Part shown: positions 36,476 through 47,928 of the stretch, piece by piece
Layout of the letters: each line of letters begins with the position of its first letter
Numbering within the stretch: position 1 is the stretch's first letter
Assembly (NCBI GenBank): GCA_034769895.1
Contig: JAWRYS010001439.1
Coordinates: 105,333 to 169,332, forward strand
Reading direction: 5' to 3'
DNA: 64,000 bases
From: Magicicada septendecula
Lineage: Eukaryota; Arthropoda; Insecta; Hemiptera; Cicadidae
Made by a program: the position numbers and the translations under genes
Notes under the pieces: model-generated
The model's input: only the letters and a program-made list of their open reading frames with translations
Told to the model about the DNA's origin: nothing
Databases searched by the model: none

Positions 36476-36795
36476 TTTTAAAGTATACAAGTCACTGTAT
36501 TAAATAATAATTGCTTATCTAATCCGTCGAGTGACTTACTTGTAATTCCGCTTGACGCGTTTCAGGGCATATGCCCCATCTTCAGAATAATTCCTCTTCA
36601 CAGAACGTCAGACATTAAGATTAAAATGTAATAAATTAAAATTAAAATCCATGGTTAAAATAATAACTCGTCAAAATATTAAAATATACTAAATGCACAG
36701 AGGAGCACGCACTATCACAACATGAGTTCACTTCGCGTTATAGTCGGTGTACACCGCCGCGATGTTACTCGCGCACTGACTGTCTGAGTAAACTG
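36476..36795 (-). repeat. Spacer 13, 320 bp
   Basis: m2 ataataac, m3 atatact, with the tat-aca variant above the ATG of copy 13. Confidence 0.78.
36540..36596 (-). ncRNA. Hammerhead-like motif, spacer 13
   Basis: Core unchanged; predicted cut between 36554 and 36553. Confidence 0.7.
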
Positions 36796-39258
36796 TTATC
36801 TGCGCAACGCATCTTGTATCCTAATGGCCGTGTCGTACAAGGGATTTGACTTGAAGTTAAGTTGGTCGTTTAATATGAATCCGCCGTCTTGTGAGCTGTT
36901 CGTCTTTTTAATTTGCTTAAAGGCCTTGTAAATTTAGAATTCTTCTAATGTGTCCATATATCTGCCTTTTTTGCAAAAGTGTAATGGTTTAAAGGTGGTG
37001 TCAAAATTGGTGTAGTTATGATTATTATTTACGAGGTGACGTGCAAAGTTGGATTTGAGAATGTGGGTGTCGTTTTTTGGTAAATATTCTTGGAAGCGTT
37101 TTTTGAACGCTCTGCCGGTTTGTCCAATATAGAAGCTGTTGCAATCGTCACATTGGATTTTATAGACACCTGTCCTCTGTTTTATTGGTTTTGCAGCTTT
37201 ATGGTGAAGAATTTTCTTAATGTTGTTATCAGTCCGGAAAGTTAAAGTTATATTCAATTTTCTAAAAATGTTGGTTAATGTATGGGGTAAAGTTCGGCCG
37301 TAAATAGAAGTCACGTACGTGCTGTCTCGGTTACTACTCGGTTTTATTTTCTTGTTATGTAACTTTTTCCGGTGTTTTTTGATCAAAGCATCGATCATAG
37401 AGCACGTATATCCATTGGCCTTAGCTATGTATTTAATGGTGTTGACTTCCTCCTGAAAGTCACTGATTTCTAACGGTATGGTGAGTAATCTATGTATGAA
37501 ACTGTTATAGGCGGCCATTTTTTGCGGAAGAGGGTGATGGGAATCCGCGTGTATCGTGGCGCCGGTGGTGGTAGGTTTTCTATATATTTGGTATTGGAAA
37601 CTATTGTCAAACCTTGTTATTGTTAAATCGAGGAAATTAAGTTTATTTTCTATTTCAACTTCGAGGGTAAATTGTATGTTCTTGTTTATATTATTTAAAT
37701 AGTTTTTTAAATTATTGATCTGTCTTATGGTACCGTTAAAAATGATGAAGGTGTCATCTACATAACGTGTATATGATACTATCTTGTTATGCCATTTGTT
37801 TGCGCTGCTGAACATATGTGTGTTTTCGTAGTGGTTCAGGTATATGTCCGCCAATAATCCAGAGAGTGGGGATCCCATCGCTAAACCTTTCTTTTGTATA
37901 TAGCATTTTCCATCAAATATAAAATAGTTTTGATTTAAAACAACTTCTAATAGAGCGGTTATCTAATTAATTTCATCAGGACTGCGTATGTTAGCTACAA
38001 TAAGATTATACTTGAGAATATTTATTGTATCCTGGACGGGTATATTTGTATAAAGGTCTACTATGTCGAAAGATGCGATTCTGTAATTAGGTTTAATTTG
38101 GATGTTTTTCAGTTTGTCGATAAATTCAGTGCAACGTTTTGTGCTATGGTCATTCTTTAAGCTTATACTGTTCTTTATTATTTGTACTAGTTTTTTACTG
38201 ATTTTGTAACTCGGAGCAGTGGTGAAGTTCACAAGCGGCCTAATTGGTACACTGGGTTTATGAATCTTTGGCAAACCAGTAAACTGGGGAGCCTCTGCAT
38301 TAATAGGTTTCAATGAGTAACGTGTGGCGCTATCGAACAAGTGCGTACAACGATTAACTGTGTTATTCAGGGCTTTAACGAAATCGGCTGACGGGTCGGC
38401 ATTTAACATTGTAACATGATTATTTTCAATGAATTGATTAACCTTTTGCGAATATTGGTTTTTGTCCATTATAACGATAGTGTTTCCCTTGTCCGCCTTT
38501 GTAATGAGTGCATCATTGTTGGATAATTTGTCTTTGATTTGTTTTAAAATTTTAATTTCGTTCATATATTTAAAGTTTAGTTTAGGGCTTTTTTTGTTCG
38601 AAAATTTATTGAGTTTGTTTTTAATCAAAGCTCGAGCCTCATTTTGTAAGTTTATGTTAGGTATTGACTTTATAGCCGTTTCAGCGCAAATTATTTCATG
38701 GTATATGTGGTTTTTATTGCTGTGGGGTATGTTGTAATTTAGACCCTTGTTAAGTACGTCCATTTCATTCTTATTAAAGTTTATCGATGTTAGATTAGAT
38801 ACGCGCACATAGAATTCGTGTTTACAGGTGACGTTATCTTCGTTTGGTTTTTGTTTACTTTTGAGAGTTCTAAGTTTCTTATCATGTTTTGTATATACAC
38901 GTTGCATTACATCGTTGATGTATTTATTGCAATCATGTAATATATTGTATAATTGTAATGCATGGACACTGTTAAGCAGCTTCAAATGGGACAAATATAA
39001 TTCTTTGTTCAATTCAGTCTTTTTCCTATATAAATATCTCAACTCCTCCTTTAACCACATCACCTGTGCACGCTCTTTGATTTTTGTGGCCGTCTTGGAG
39101 TTATTGTTTATTTTGATAGAGGCATACTTAGGTATTAAATTGTTTCTGATGCATTCTTTATTAAATTTTATATGGGAATTGGTTTTTAATAATTTAATCT
39201 TAATGTTCTGAAATTTGAATACTGTAGATGCTTGACTTGCTTCCAGTTTAATATTCAT
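36796..39258 (-). pseudogene. PLE copy 14: recombinant, type Y N-half with type P C-half
   Basis: The N-half is type Y (LYN, HVTML) and open for 431 codons, so it lacks the two type X shifts, yet it has the TAG at codon 432 typical of X copies and the type P C-half (TTTGAT, KKIKPSS, FDTTFK). The switch must lie between about codon 280 and codon 432 (roughly 37965-38420). A private GAA-to-TAA at about codon 775 cuts the C-terminus, right beside the putative catalytic acid. H725 is Y (FQEYL), shared with copy 17. Confidence 0.86.
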
Positions 39259-39578
39259 TTTTAAAGTATACAAGTCACTGTATTAAATAATAATTGCTTA
39301 TCTAATCCGTCGAGTGACTTACTTGTAATTCCGCTTGACGCGTTTCAGGGCATATGCCCCATCTTCAGAATAATTCCTCTTCACAGAACGTCAGACATTA
39401 AGATTAAAATGTAATAAATTAAAATTAAAATCCATGGTTAAAATAATAACTCGTCAAAATATTAAAATATACTAAATGCACAGAGGAGCACGCACTATCA
39501 CAACATGAGTTCACTTCGCGTTATAGTCGGTGTACACCGCCGCGATGTTACTCGCGCACTGACTGTCTGAGTAAACTG
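39259..39578 (-). repeat. Spacer 14, 320 bp
   Basis: Same variant states as spacer 13. Confidence 0.78.
39323..39379 (-). ncRNA. Hammerhead-like motif, spacer 14
   Basis: Core unchanged; predicted cut between 39337 and 39336. Confidence 0.7.
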
Positions 39579-42041
39579 TTATCTGCGCAACGCATCTTGT
39601 ATCCTAATGGCCGTGTCGTACAAGGGATTTGACTTGAAGTTAAGTTGGTCGTTTAATATGAATCCGCCGTCTTGTGAGCTGTTCGTCTTTTTAATTTGCT
39701 TAAAGGCCTTGTAAATTTCGAATTCTTCTAATGTGTCCATATATCTGCCTTTTTTGCAAAAGTGTAATGGTTTAAAGGTGGTGTCAAAATTGGTGGAGTT
39801 ATGATTATTATTTACGAGGTGACGTGCAAAGTTGGATTTGAGAATGTGGGTGTCGTTTTTTGGTAAATGTTCTTGGAAGCGTTTTTTGAACGCTCTGCCG
39901 GTTTGTCCAATATAGAAGCTGTTGCAATCGTCACATTGGATTTTATAGACACCTGTCCTCTGTTTTATTGGTTTTGCAGCTTTATGGTGAAGAATTTTCT
40001 TAATGTTGTTATCAGTCCGGAAAGTTAAAGTTATATTCAATTTTCTAAAAATGTTGGTTAATGTATGGGGTAAAGTTCGGCCGTAAATAGAAGTCACGTA
40101 CGTGCTGTCTCGGTTACTACTCGGTTTTATTTTCTTGTTATGTAACTTTTTCCGGTGTTTTTTGATCAAAGCATCGATCATAGAGCACGTATATCCATTG
40201 GCCTTAGCTATGTATTTAATGGTGTTGACTTCCTCCTGAAAGTCACTGATTTCTAACGGTATGGTGAGTAATCTATGTATGAAACTGTTATAGGCGGCCA
40301 TTTTTTGCGGAAGAGGGTGATGGGAATCCGCGTGTATCGTGGCGCCGGTGGTGGTAGGTTTTCTATATATTTGGTATTGGAAACTATTGTCAAACCTTGT
40401 TATTGTTAAATCGAGGAAATTAAGTTTATTTTCTATTTCAACCTCGAGGGTAAATTGTATGTTCTTGTTTATATTATTTAAATAGTTTTTTAAATTATTG
40501 ATCTGTCTTATGGTACCGTTAAAAATGATGAAGGTGTCATCTACATAACGTGTATATGATACTATCTTGTTATGCCATTTGTTTGCGCTGCTGAACATAT
40601 GTGTGTTTTCGTAGTGGTTCAGGTATATGTCCGCCAATAATCCAGAGAGTGGGGATCCCATCGCTAAACCTTTCTTTTGTATATAGCATTTTCCATCAAA
40701 TATAAAATAGTTTTGATTTAAAACAACTTCTAATAGAGCGGTTATCTAATTAATTTCATCAGGACTGCGTATGTTAGCTACAATAAGATTATACTTGAGA
40801 ATATTTATTGTATCCTGGACGGGTATATTTGTATAAAGGTCTACTATGTCGAAAGATGCGATTCTGTAATTAGGTTTAATTTGGATGTTTTTCAGTTTGT
40901 CGATAAATTCAGTGCAACGTTTTGTGCTATGGTCATTCTTTAAGCTTATACTGTTCTTTATTATTTGTACTAGTTTTTTACTGATTTTGTAACTCGGAGC
41001 AGTGGTGAAGTTCACAAGCGGCCTAATTGGTACACTGGGTTTATGAATCTTTGGCAAACCAGTAAACTGGGGAGCCTCTGCATTAATAGGTTTCAATGAG
41101 TAACGTGTGGCGCTATCGAACAAGTGCGTACAACGATTAACTGTGTTATTCAGGGCTTTAACAAAATCGGCTGACGGGTCGGCATTTACCATTGTAATAT
41201 TATTATTTTCAATGAATTGATTAACCTTTTGCGAATATTGGTTTTTGTCCATTATAACGATAGTGTTTCCCTTGTCCGCCTTTGTAATGAGTGCATCATT
41301 GTTGGATAATTTGTCTTTGATTTGTTTTAAAATTTTAATTTCGTTCATATATTTAAAGTTTAGTTTAGGGCTATTTTTGTTCGAAAATTTATTGAGTTTG
41401 TTTTTAATCAAAGCTCGAGCCTCATTTGTAAGTTTATGTTAGGTATTGACTTTATAGCCGTTTCAGCGCAAATTATTTCATGGTATATGTGGTTTTTATT
41501 GCTGTGGGGTATGTTGTAATTTAGACCCTTGTTAAGTACGTCCATTTCATTCTTATTAAAGTTTATCGATGGTTAGATTAGATACGCGCACATAGAATTC
41601 GTGTTTACAGGTGACGTTATCTTCGTTTGGTTTTTGTTTACTTTTGAGAGTTCTAAGTTTCTTATCATGTTTTGTATATACACGTTGCATTACATCGTTG
41701 ATGTATTTATTGCAATCATGTAATATATTGTCTAATTCTAATGCATGGACACTGTTAAGCAGCTTCAAATGGGACAAATATAATTCTTTGTTCAATTCAG
41801 TCTTTTTCCTATATAAATATCTCAACTCCTCCTTTAACCACATCACCTGTGCACGCTCTTTGATTTTTGTGGCCGTCTTGGAGTTATTGTTTATTTTGAT
41901 AGAGGCATACTTAGGTATTAAATTGTTTCTGATGCATTCTTTATTAAATTTTATATGGGAATTGGTTTTTAATAATTTAATCTTAATGTTCTGAAATTTG
42001 AATACTGTAGATGCTTGACTTGCTTCCAGTTTAATATTCAT
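39579..42041 (-). pseudogene. PLE copy 15, type X/P; three pieces
   Basis: It is broken as copy 9: pieces at 39579-40661 (YVDD and endonuclease), 40746-41411 (KADKG to motif A) and 41556-42041 (N-terminal). It differs from copy 9 by keeping D in SADFVK, I in EFEIYK, and by a private Y-to-S (HNSTNFD). The endonuclease keeps GVY and H725. Confidence 0.85.
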
Positions 42042-42361
42042 TTTTAAAGTATCCAAGTCACTGTATTAAATAATAATTGCTTATCTAATCCGTCGAGTGA
42101 CTTACTTGTAATTCCGCTTGACGCGTTTCAGGGCATATGCCCCATCTTCAGAATAATTCCTCTTCACAGAACGTCAGACATTAAGATTAAAATGTAATAA
42201 ATTAAAATTAAAATCCATGGTTAAAATATTAACTCGTCAAAATATTAAAATATGCTAAATGCACAGAGGAGCACGCACTATCACAACATGAGTTCACTTC
42301 GCGTTATAGTCGGTGTACACCGCCGCGATGTTACTCGCGCACTGACTGTCTGAGTAAACTG
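42042..42361 (-). repeat. Spacer 15, 320 bp
   Basis: m2 atattaac, m3 atatgct, as usual beside type X copies. Confidence 0.78.
42106..42162 (-). ncRNA. Hammerhead-like motif, spacer 15
   Basis: Core unchanged; predicted cut between 42120 and 42119. Confidence 0.7.
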
Positions 42362-44824
42362 TTATCTGCGCAACGCATCTTGTATCCTAATGGCCGTGTC
42401 GTACAAGGGATTTGACTTGAAGTTAAGTTGGTCGTTTAATATGAATCCGCCGTCTTGTGAGCTGTTCGTCTTTTTAATTTGTTTAAAGGCCTTGTAAATT
42501 TCGAATTCTTCTAATGTGTCCATATATCTGCCTTTTTTGCAAAAGTGTAATGGTTTAAAGTTGGTGTCAAAATTGGTGTAGTTATGATTATTATTTACGA
42601 GGTGACGTGCAAAGTTGGATTTGAGAATGTGGGTGTCGTTTTTTGGTAAATGTTCTTGGAAGCGTTTTTTGAACGCTCTGCCGGTTTGTCCAATATAGAA
42701 GCTGTTGCAATCGTCACATTGGATTTTATAGGCACCTGTCCTCTGTTTTATTGGTTTTGCAGCTTTATGGTGAAGAATTTTCTTAATGTTGTTATCAGTC
42801 CGGAAAGTTAAAGTTATATTCAATTTTCTAAAAATGTTGGTTAATGTATGGGGTAAAGTTCGGCCGTAAATAGAAGTCACTTACGTGCTGTCTCGGTTAC
42901 TACTCGGTTTTGTTTTCTTGTTATGTAACTTTTTCCGGTGTTTTTTGATCAAAGCATCGATCATAGAGCACGTATATCCATTGGCCTTAGCTATGTATTT
43001 AATGGTGTTGACTTCCTCCTGAAAGTCACTGATTTCTAACGGTATGGTGAGTAATCTATGTATGAAACTGTTATAGGCGGCCATTTTTTGCGGAAGAGGG
43101 TGATGGGAATCCGCGTGTATCGTGACGTCGGTGGTGGTAGGTTTTCTATATATTTGGTATTGGAAACTATTGTCAAACCTTGTTATTGTTAAATCGAGGA
43201 AATTAAGTTTATTTTCTATTTCAACCTCGAGGGTAAATTGTATGTTCTTGTTTATATTATTTAAATAGTTTTTTAAATTATTGATCTGTCTTATGGTACC
43301 GTTAAAAATGATGAAGGTGTCATCTACATAACGTGTATATGATACTATCTTGTTATGCCATTTGTTTGCGCTGCTGAACATATGTGTGTTTTCGTAGTGG
43401 TTCAGGTATAAGTCCGCCAATAATCCAGAGAGTGGGGATCCCATCGCTAAACCTTTCTTTTGTATATAGTATTTTCCATCAAATATAAAATAGTTTTGAT
43501 TTAAAACAACTTCCAATAGAACGGTTATCTCATTAATTTCATCAGGACTGCGTATGTTAGCTACAATAAGATTATACTTGAGAATATTTATTGTATCCTG
43601 GACGGGTATATTTGTATAAAGGTCTACTATGTCGAAAGATGCGATTCTGTAATTAGGTTTAATTTGGATGTTTTTCAGTTTGTCGATAAATTCAGTGCAA
43701 CGTTTTGTGCTATGGTCATTCTTTAAGCTTATACTGTTCTTTATTATTTGTACTAGTTTTTTACTGATTTTGTAACTCGGAGCAGTGGTGAAGTTCACAA
43801 GCGGCCTAATTGGTACACTGGGTTTATGAATCTTTGGCAAACCAGTAAACTGGGGAGCCTCTGCATTAATAGGTTTCAATGAGTAACGTGTGGCGCTATC
43901 GAACAAGTGCGTACAACGATTAACTGTGTTATTCAGGGCTTTAACGAAATCGGCTGACGGGTCGGCATTTAACATTGTAACATGATTATTTTCAATGAAT
44001 TGATTAACCTTTTGCGAATATTGGTTTTTGTCCATTATAACGATAGTGTTTCCCTTGTCCGCCTTTGTAATGAGTGCATCATTGTTGGATAATTTGTCTT
44101 TGATTTGTTTTAAAATTTTAATTTCGTTCATATATTTAAAGTTTAGTTTAGGGCTTTTTTTGTTCGAAAATTTATTGAGTTTGTTTTTAATCAAAGCTCG
44201 AGCCTCATTTTGTAAGTTTATGTTAGGTATTGACTTTATAGCCGTTTCAGCGCAAATTATTTCATGGTATATGTGGTTTTTATTGCTGTGGGGTATGTTG
44301 TAATTTAGACCCTTGTTAAGTACGTCCATTTCATTCTTATTAAAGTTTATCGATGTTAGATTAGATACGCGCACATAGAATTCGTGTTTACAGGTGACGT
44401 TATCTTCGTTTGGTTTTTGTTTACTTTTGAGAGTTCTAAGTTTCTTATCATGTTTTGTATATACACGTTGCATTACATCGTTGATGTATTTATTGCAATC
44501 ATGTAATATATTGTATAATTGTAATGCATGGACACTGTTAAGCAGCTTCAAATGGGACAAATATAATTCTTTGTTCAATTCAGTCTTTTTCCTATATAAA
44601 TATCTCAACTCCTCCTTTAACCACATCACCTGTGCACGCTCTTTGATTTTTGTGGCCGTCTTGGAGTTATTGTTTATTTTGATAGAGGCATACTTAGGTA
44701 TTAAATTGTTTCTGATGCATTCTTTATTAAATTTTATATGGGAATTGGTTTTTAATAATTTAATCTTAATGTTCTGAAATTTGAATACTGTAGATGCTTG
44801 ACTTGCTTCCAGTTTAATATTCAT
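42362..44824 (-). pseudogene. PLE copy 16, type Y/Q: RT open, endonuclease separated
   Basis: The RT frame of 647 codons ends at the codon-648 TAA; the endonuclease piece is 42362-42880. It matches copies 11 and 13 but has the common RFDNS instead of RYDNS and a six-T instead of a seven-T run at about 42943, so it split from that pair before their block duplicated. Confidence 0.86.
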
Positions 44825-45144
44825 TTTTAAAGTATACAAGTCACTGTATTAAATAATAATTGCTTATCTAATCCGTCGAGTGACTTACTTGTAATTCCGC
44901 TTGACGCGTTTCAGGGCATATGCCCCATCTTCAGAATAATTCCTCTTCACAGAACGTCAGACATTAAGATTAAAATGTAATAAATTAAAATTAAAATCCA
45001 TGGTTAAAATAATAACTCGTCAAAATATTAAAATATACTAAATGCACAGAGGAGCACGCACTATCACAACATGAGTTCACTTCGCGTTATAGTCGGTGTA
45101 CACCGCCGCGATGTTACTCGCGCACTGACTGTCTGAGTAAACTG
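44825..45144 (-). repeat. Spacer 16, 320 bp
   Basis: m2 ataataac, m3 atatact, as usual beside type Y copies. Confidence 0.78.
44889..44945 (-). ncRNA. Hammerhead-like motif, spacer 16
   Basis: Core unchanged; predicted cut between 44903 and 44902. Confidence 0.7.
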
Positions 45145-47608
45145 TTATCTGCGCAACGCATCTTGTATCCTAATGGCCGTGTCGTACAAGGGATTTGACT
45201 TGAAGTTAAGTTGGTCGTTTAATATGAATCCGCCGTCTTGTGAGCTGTTCGTCTTTTTAATTTGCTTAAAGGCCTTGTAAATTTCGAATTCTTCTAATGT
45301 GTCCATATATCTGCCTTTTTTGCAAAAGTGTAATGGTTTAAAGGTGGTGTCAAAATTGGTGTAGTTATGATTATTATTTACGAGGTGACGTGCAAAGTTG
45401 GATTTGAGAATGTGGGTGTCGTTTTTTGGTAAATATTCTTGGAAGCGTTTTTTGAACGCTCTGCCGGTTTGTCCAATATAGAAGCTGTTGCAATCGTCAC
45501 ATTGGATTTTATAGACACCTGTCCTCTGTTTTATTGGTTTTGCAGCTTTATGGTGAAGAATTTTCTTAATGTTGTTATCAGTCCGGAAAGTTAAAGTTAT
45601 ATTCAATTTTCTAAAAATGTTGGTTAATGTATGGGGTAAAGTTCGGCCGTAAATAGAAGTCACGTACGTGCTGTCTCGGTTACTACTCGGTTTTATTTTC
45701 TTGTTATGTAACTTTTTCCGGTGTTTTTTGATCAAAGCATCGATCATAGAGCACGTATATCCATTGGCCTTAGCTATGTATTTAATGGTGTTGACTTCCT
45801 CCTGAAAGTCACTGATTTCTAACGGTATGGTGAGTAATCTATGTATGAAACTGTTATAGGCGGCCATTTTTTGCGGAAGAGGGTGATGGGAATCCGCGTG
45901 TATCGTGGCGCCGGTGGTGGTAGGTTTTCTATATATTTGGTATTGGAAACTATTGTCAAACCTTGTTATTGTTAAATCGAGGAAATTAAGTTTATTTTCT
46001 ATTTCAACCTCGAGGGTAAATTGTATGTTCTTGTTTATATTATTTAAATAGTTTTTTAAATTATTGATCTGTCTTATGGTACCGTTAAAAATGATGAAGG
46101 TGTCATCTACATAACGTGTATATGATACTATCTTGTTATGCCATTTGTTTGCGCTGCTGAACATATGTGTGTTTTCGTAGTGGTTCAGGTATATGTCCGC
46201 CAATAATCCAGAGAGTGGGGATCCCATCGCTAAACCTTTCTTTTGTATATAGCATTTTCCATCAAATATAAAATAGTTTTGATTTAAAACAACTTCTAAT
46301 AGAGCGGTTATCTAATTAATTTCATCAGGACTGCGTATGTTAGCTACAATAAGATTATACTTGAGAATATTTATTGTATCCTGGACGGGTATATTTGTAT
46401 AAAGGTCTACTATGTCGAAAGATGCGATTCTGTAATTAGGTTTAATTTGGATGTTTTTCAGTTTGTCGATAAATTCAGTGCAACGTTTTGTGCTATGGTC
46501 ATTCTTTAAGCTTATACTGTTCTTTATTATTTGTACTAGTTTTTTACTGATTTTGTAACTCGGAGCAGTGGTGAAGTTCACAAGCGGCCTAATTGGTACA
46601 CTGGGTTTATGAATCTTTGGCAAACCAGTAAACTGGGGAGCCTCTGCATTAATAGGTTTCAATGAGTAACGTGTGGCGCTATCGAACAAGTGCGTACAAC
46701 GATTAACTCTGTTATTCAGGGCTTTAACGAAATCGGCTGACGGGTCGGCATTTACCATTGTAATATTATTATTTTCAATGAATTGATTAACCTTTTGCGA
46801 ATATTGGTTTTTGTCCATTATAACGATAGTGTTTCCCTTGTCCGCCTATGTAATGAGTGCTTCATTGTTGGATAATTTGTCTTTGATTTGTTTTAAAATT
46901 TTAATTTCGTTCATATATTTAAAGTTTAGTTTAGGGCTATTTTTGTTCGAAAATTTATTGAGTTTGTTTTTAATCAAAGCTCGAGCCTCATTTTGTAAGT
47001 TTATGTTAGGTATTGACTTTATAGCCGTTTCAGCGCAAATTATTTCATGGTATATGTGGTTTTTATTGCTGTGGGGTATGTTGTAATTTAGACCCTTGTT
47101 AAGTACGTCCATTTCATTCTTATTAAAGTTTATCGATGGTTAGATTAGATACGCGCACATAGAATTCGTGTTTACAGGTGACGTTATCTTCGTTTGGTTT
47201 TTGTTTACTTTTGAGAGTTCTAAGTTTCTTATCATGTTTTGTATATACACGTTGCATTACATCGTTGATGTATTTATTGCAATCATGTAATATATTGTCT
47301 AATTCTAATGCATGGACACTGTTAAGCAGCTTCAAATGGGACAAATATAATTCTTTGTTCAATTCAGTCTTTTTCCTATATAAATATCTCAACTCCTCCT
47401 TTAACCACATCACCTGTGCACGCTCTTTGATTTTTGTGGCCGTCTTGGAGTTATTGTTTATTTTGATAGAGGCATACTTAGGTATTAAATTGTTTCTGAT
47501 GCATTCTTTATTAAATTTTATATGGGAATTGGTTTTTAATAATTTAATCTTAATGTTCTGAAATTTGAATACTGTAGATGCTTGACTTGCTTCCAGTTTA
47601 ATATTCAT
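45145..47608 (-). pseudogene. PLE copy 17, type X/P variant; four pieces
   Basis: It has the type X extra base near codon 157 but not the compensating loss near codon 206, making it the longest copy. An AAG-to-TAG change at the K of KADKG (about codon 254) and the TAG at codon 432 add breaks. Pieces are 45145-46227 (type P C-half with endonuclease, FQEYL as in copy 14), 46312-46818, 46846-47112 and 47123-47608. T-to-R (NNRVNR) is private. Confidence 0.85.
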
Positions 47609-47928
47609 TTTTAAAGTATCCAAGTCACTGTATTAAATAATAATTGCTTATCTAATCCGTCGAGTGACTTACTTGTAATTCCGCTTGACGCGTTTCAGGG
47701 CATATGCCCCATCTTCAGAATAATTCCTCTTCACAGAACGTCAGACATTAAGATTAAAATGTAATAAATTAAAATTAAAATCCATGGTTAAAATATTAAC
47801 TCGTCAAAATATTAAAATATACTAAATGCACAGAGGAGCACGCACTATCACAACATGAGTTCACTTCGCGTTATAGTCGGTGTACACCGCCGCGATGTTA
47901 CTCGCGCACTGACTGTCTGAGTAAACTG
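47609..47928 (-). repeat. Spacer 17, 320 bp
   Basis: m2 atattaac with m3 atatact: the state of the right-hand group at m2 and m3, but still cactgtatt at m4. Confidence 0.78.
47673..47729 (-). ncRNA. Hammerhead-like motif, spacer 17
   Basis: Core unchanged; predicted cut between 47687 and 47686. Confidence 0.7.

Larger units (their letters stand above)
25664..36490 (-). repeat. Duplicated two-monomer block (copies 10-11 and 12-13)
   Basis: The block 25664-30909 recurs at 31230-36475, an offset of exactly 5566 bp. Copies 10 and 12 translate identically in all pieces, as do copies 11 and 13 including their shared RYDNS mark. The match ends just above the ATG of copies 11 and 13, where a GAT/TAT difference and different spacer states begin. 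This is a higher-order repeat made by duplicating two adjacent monomers together. Confidence 0.75.
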
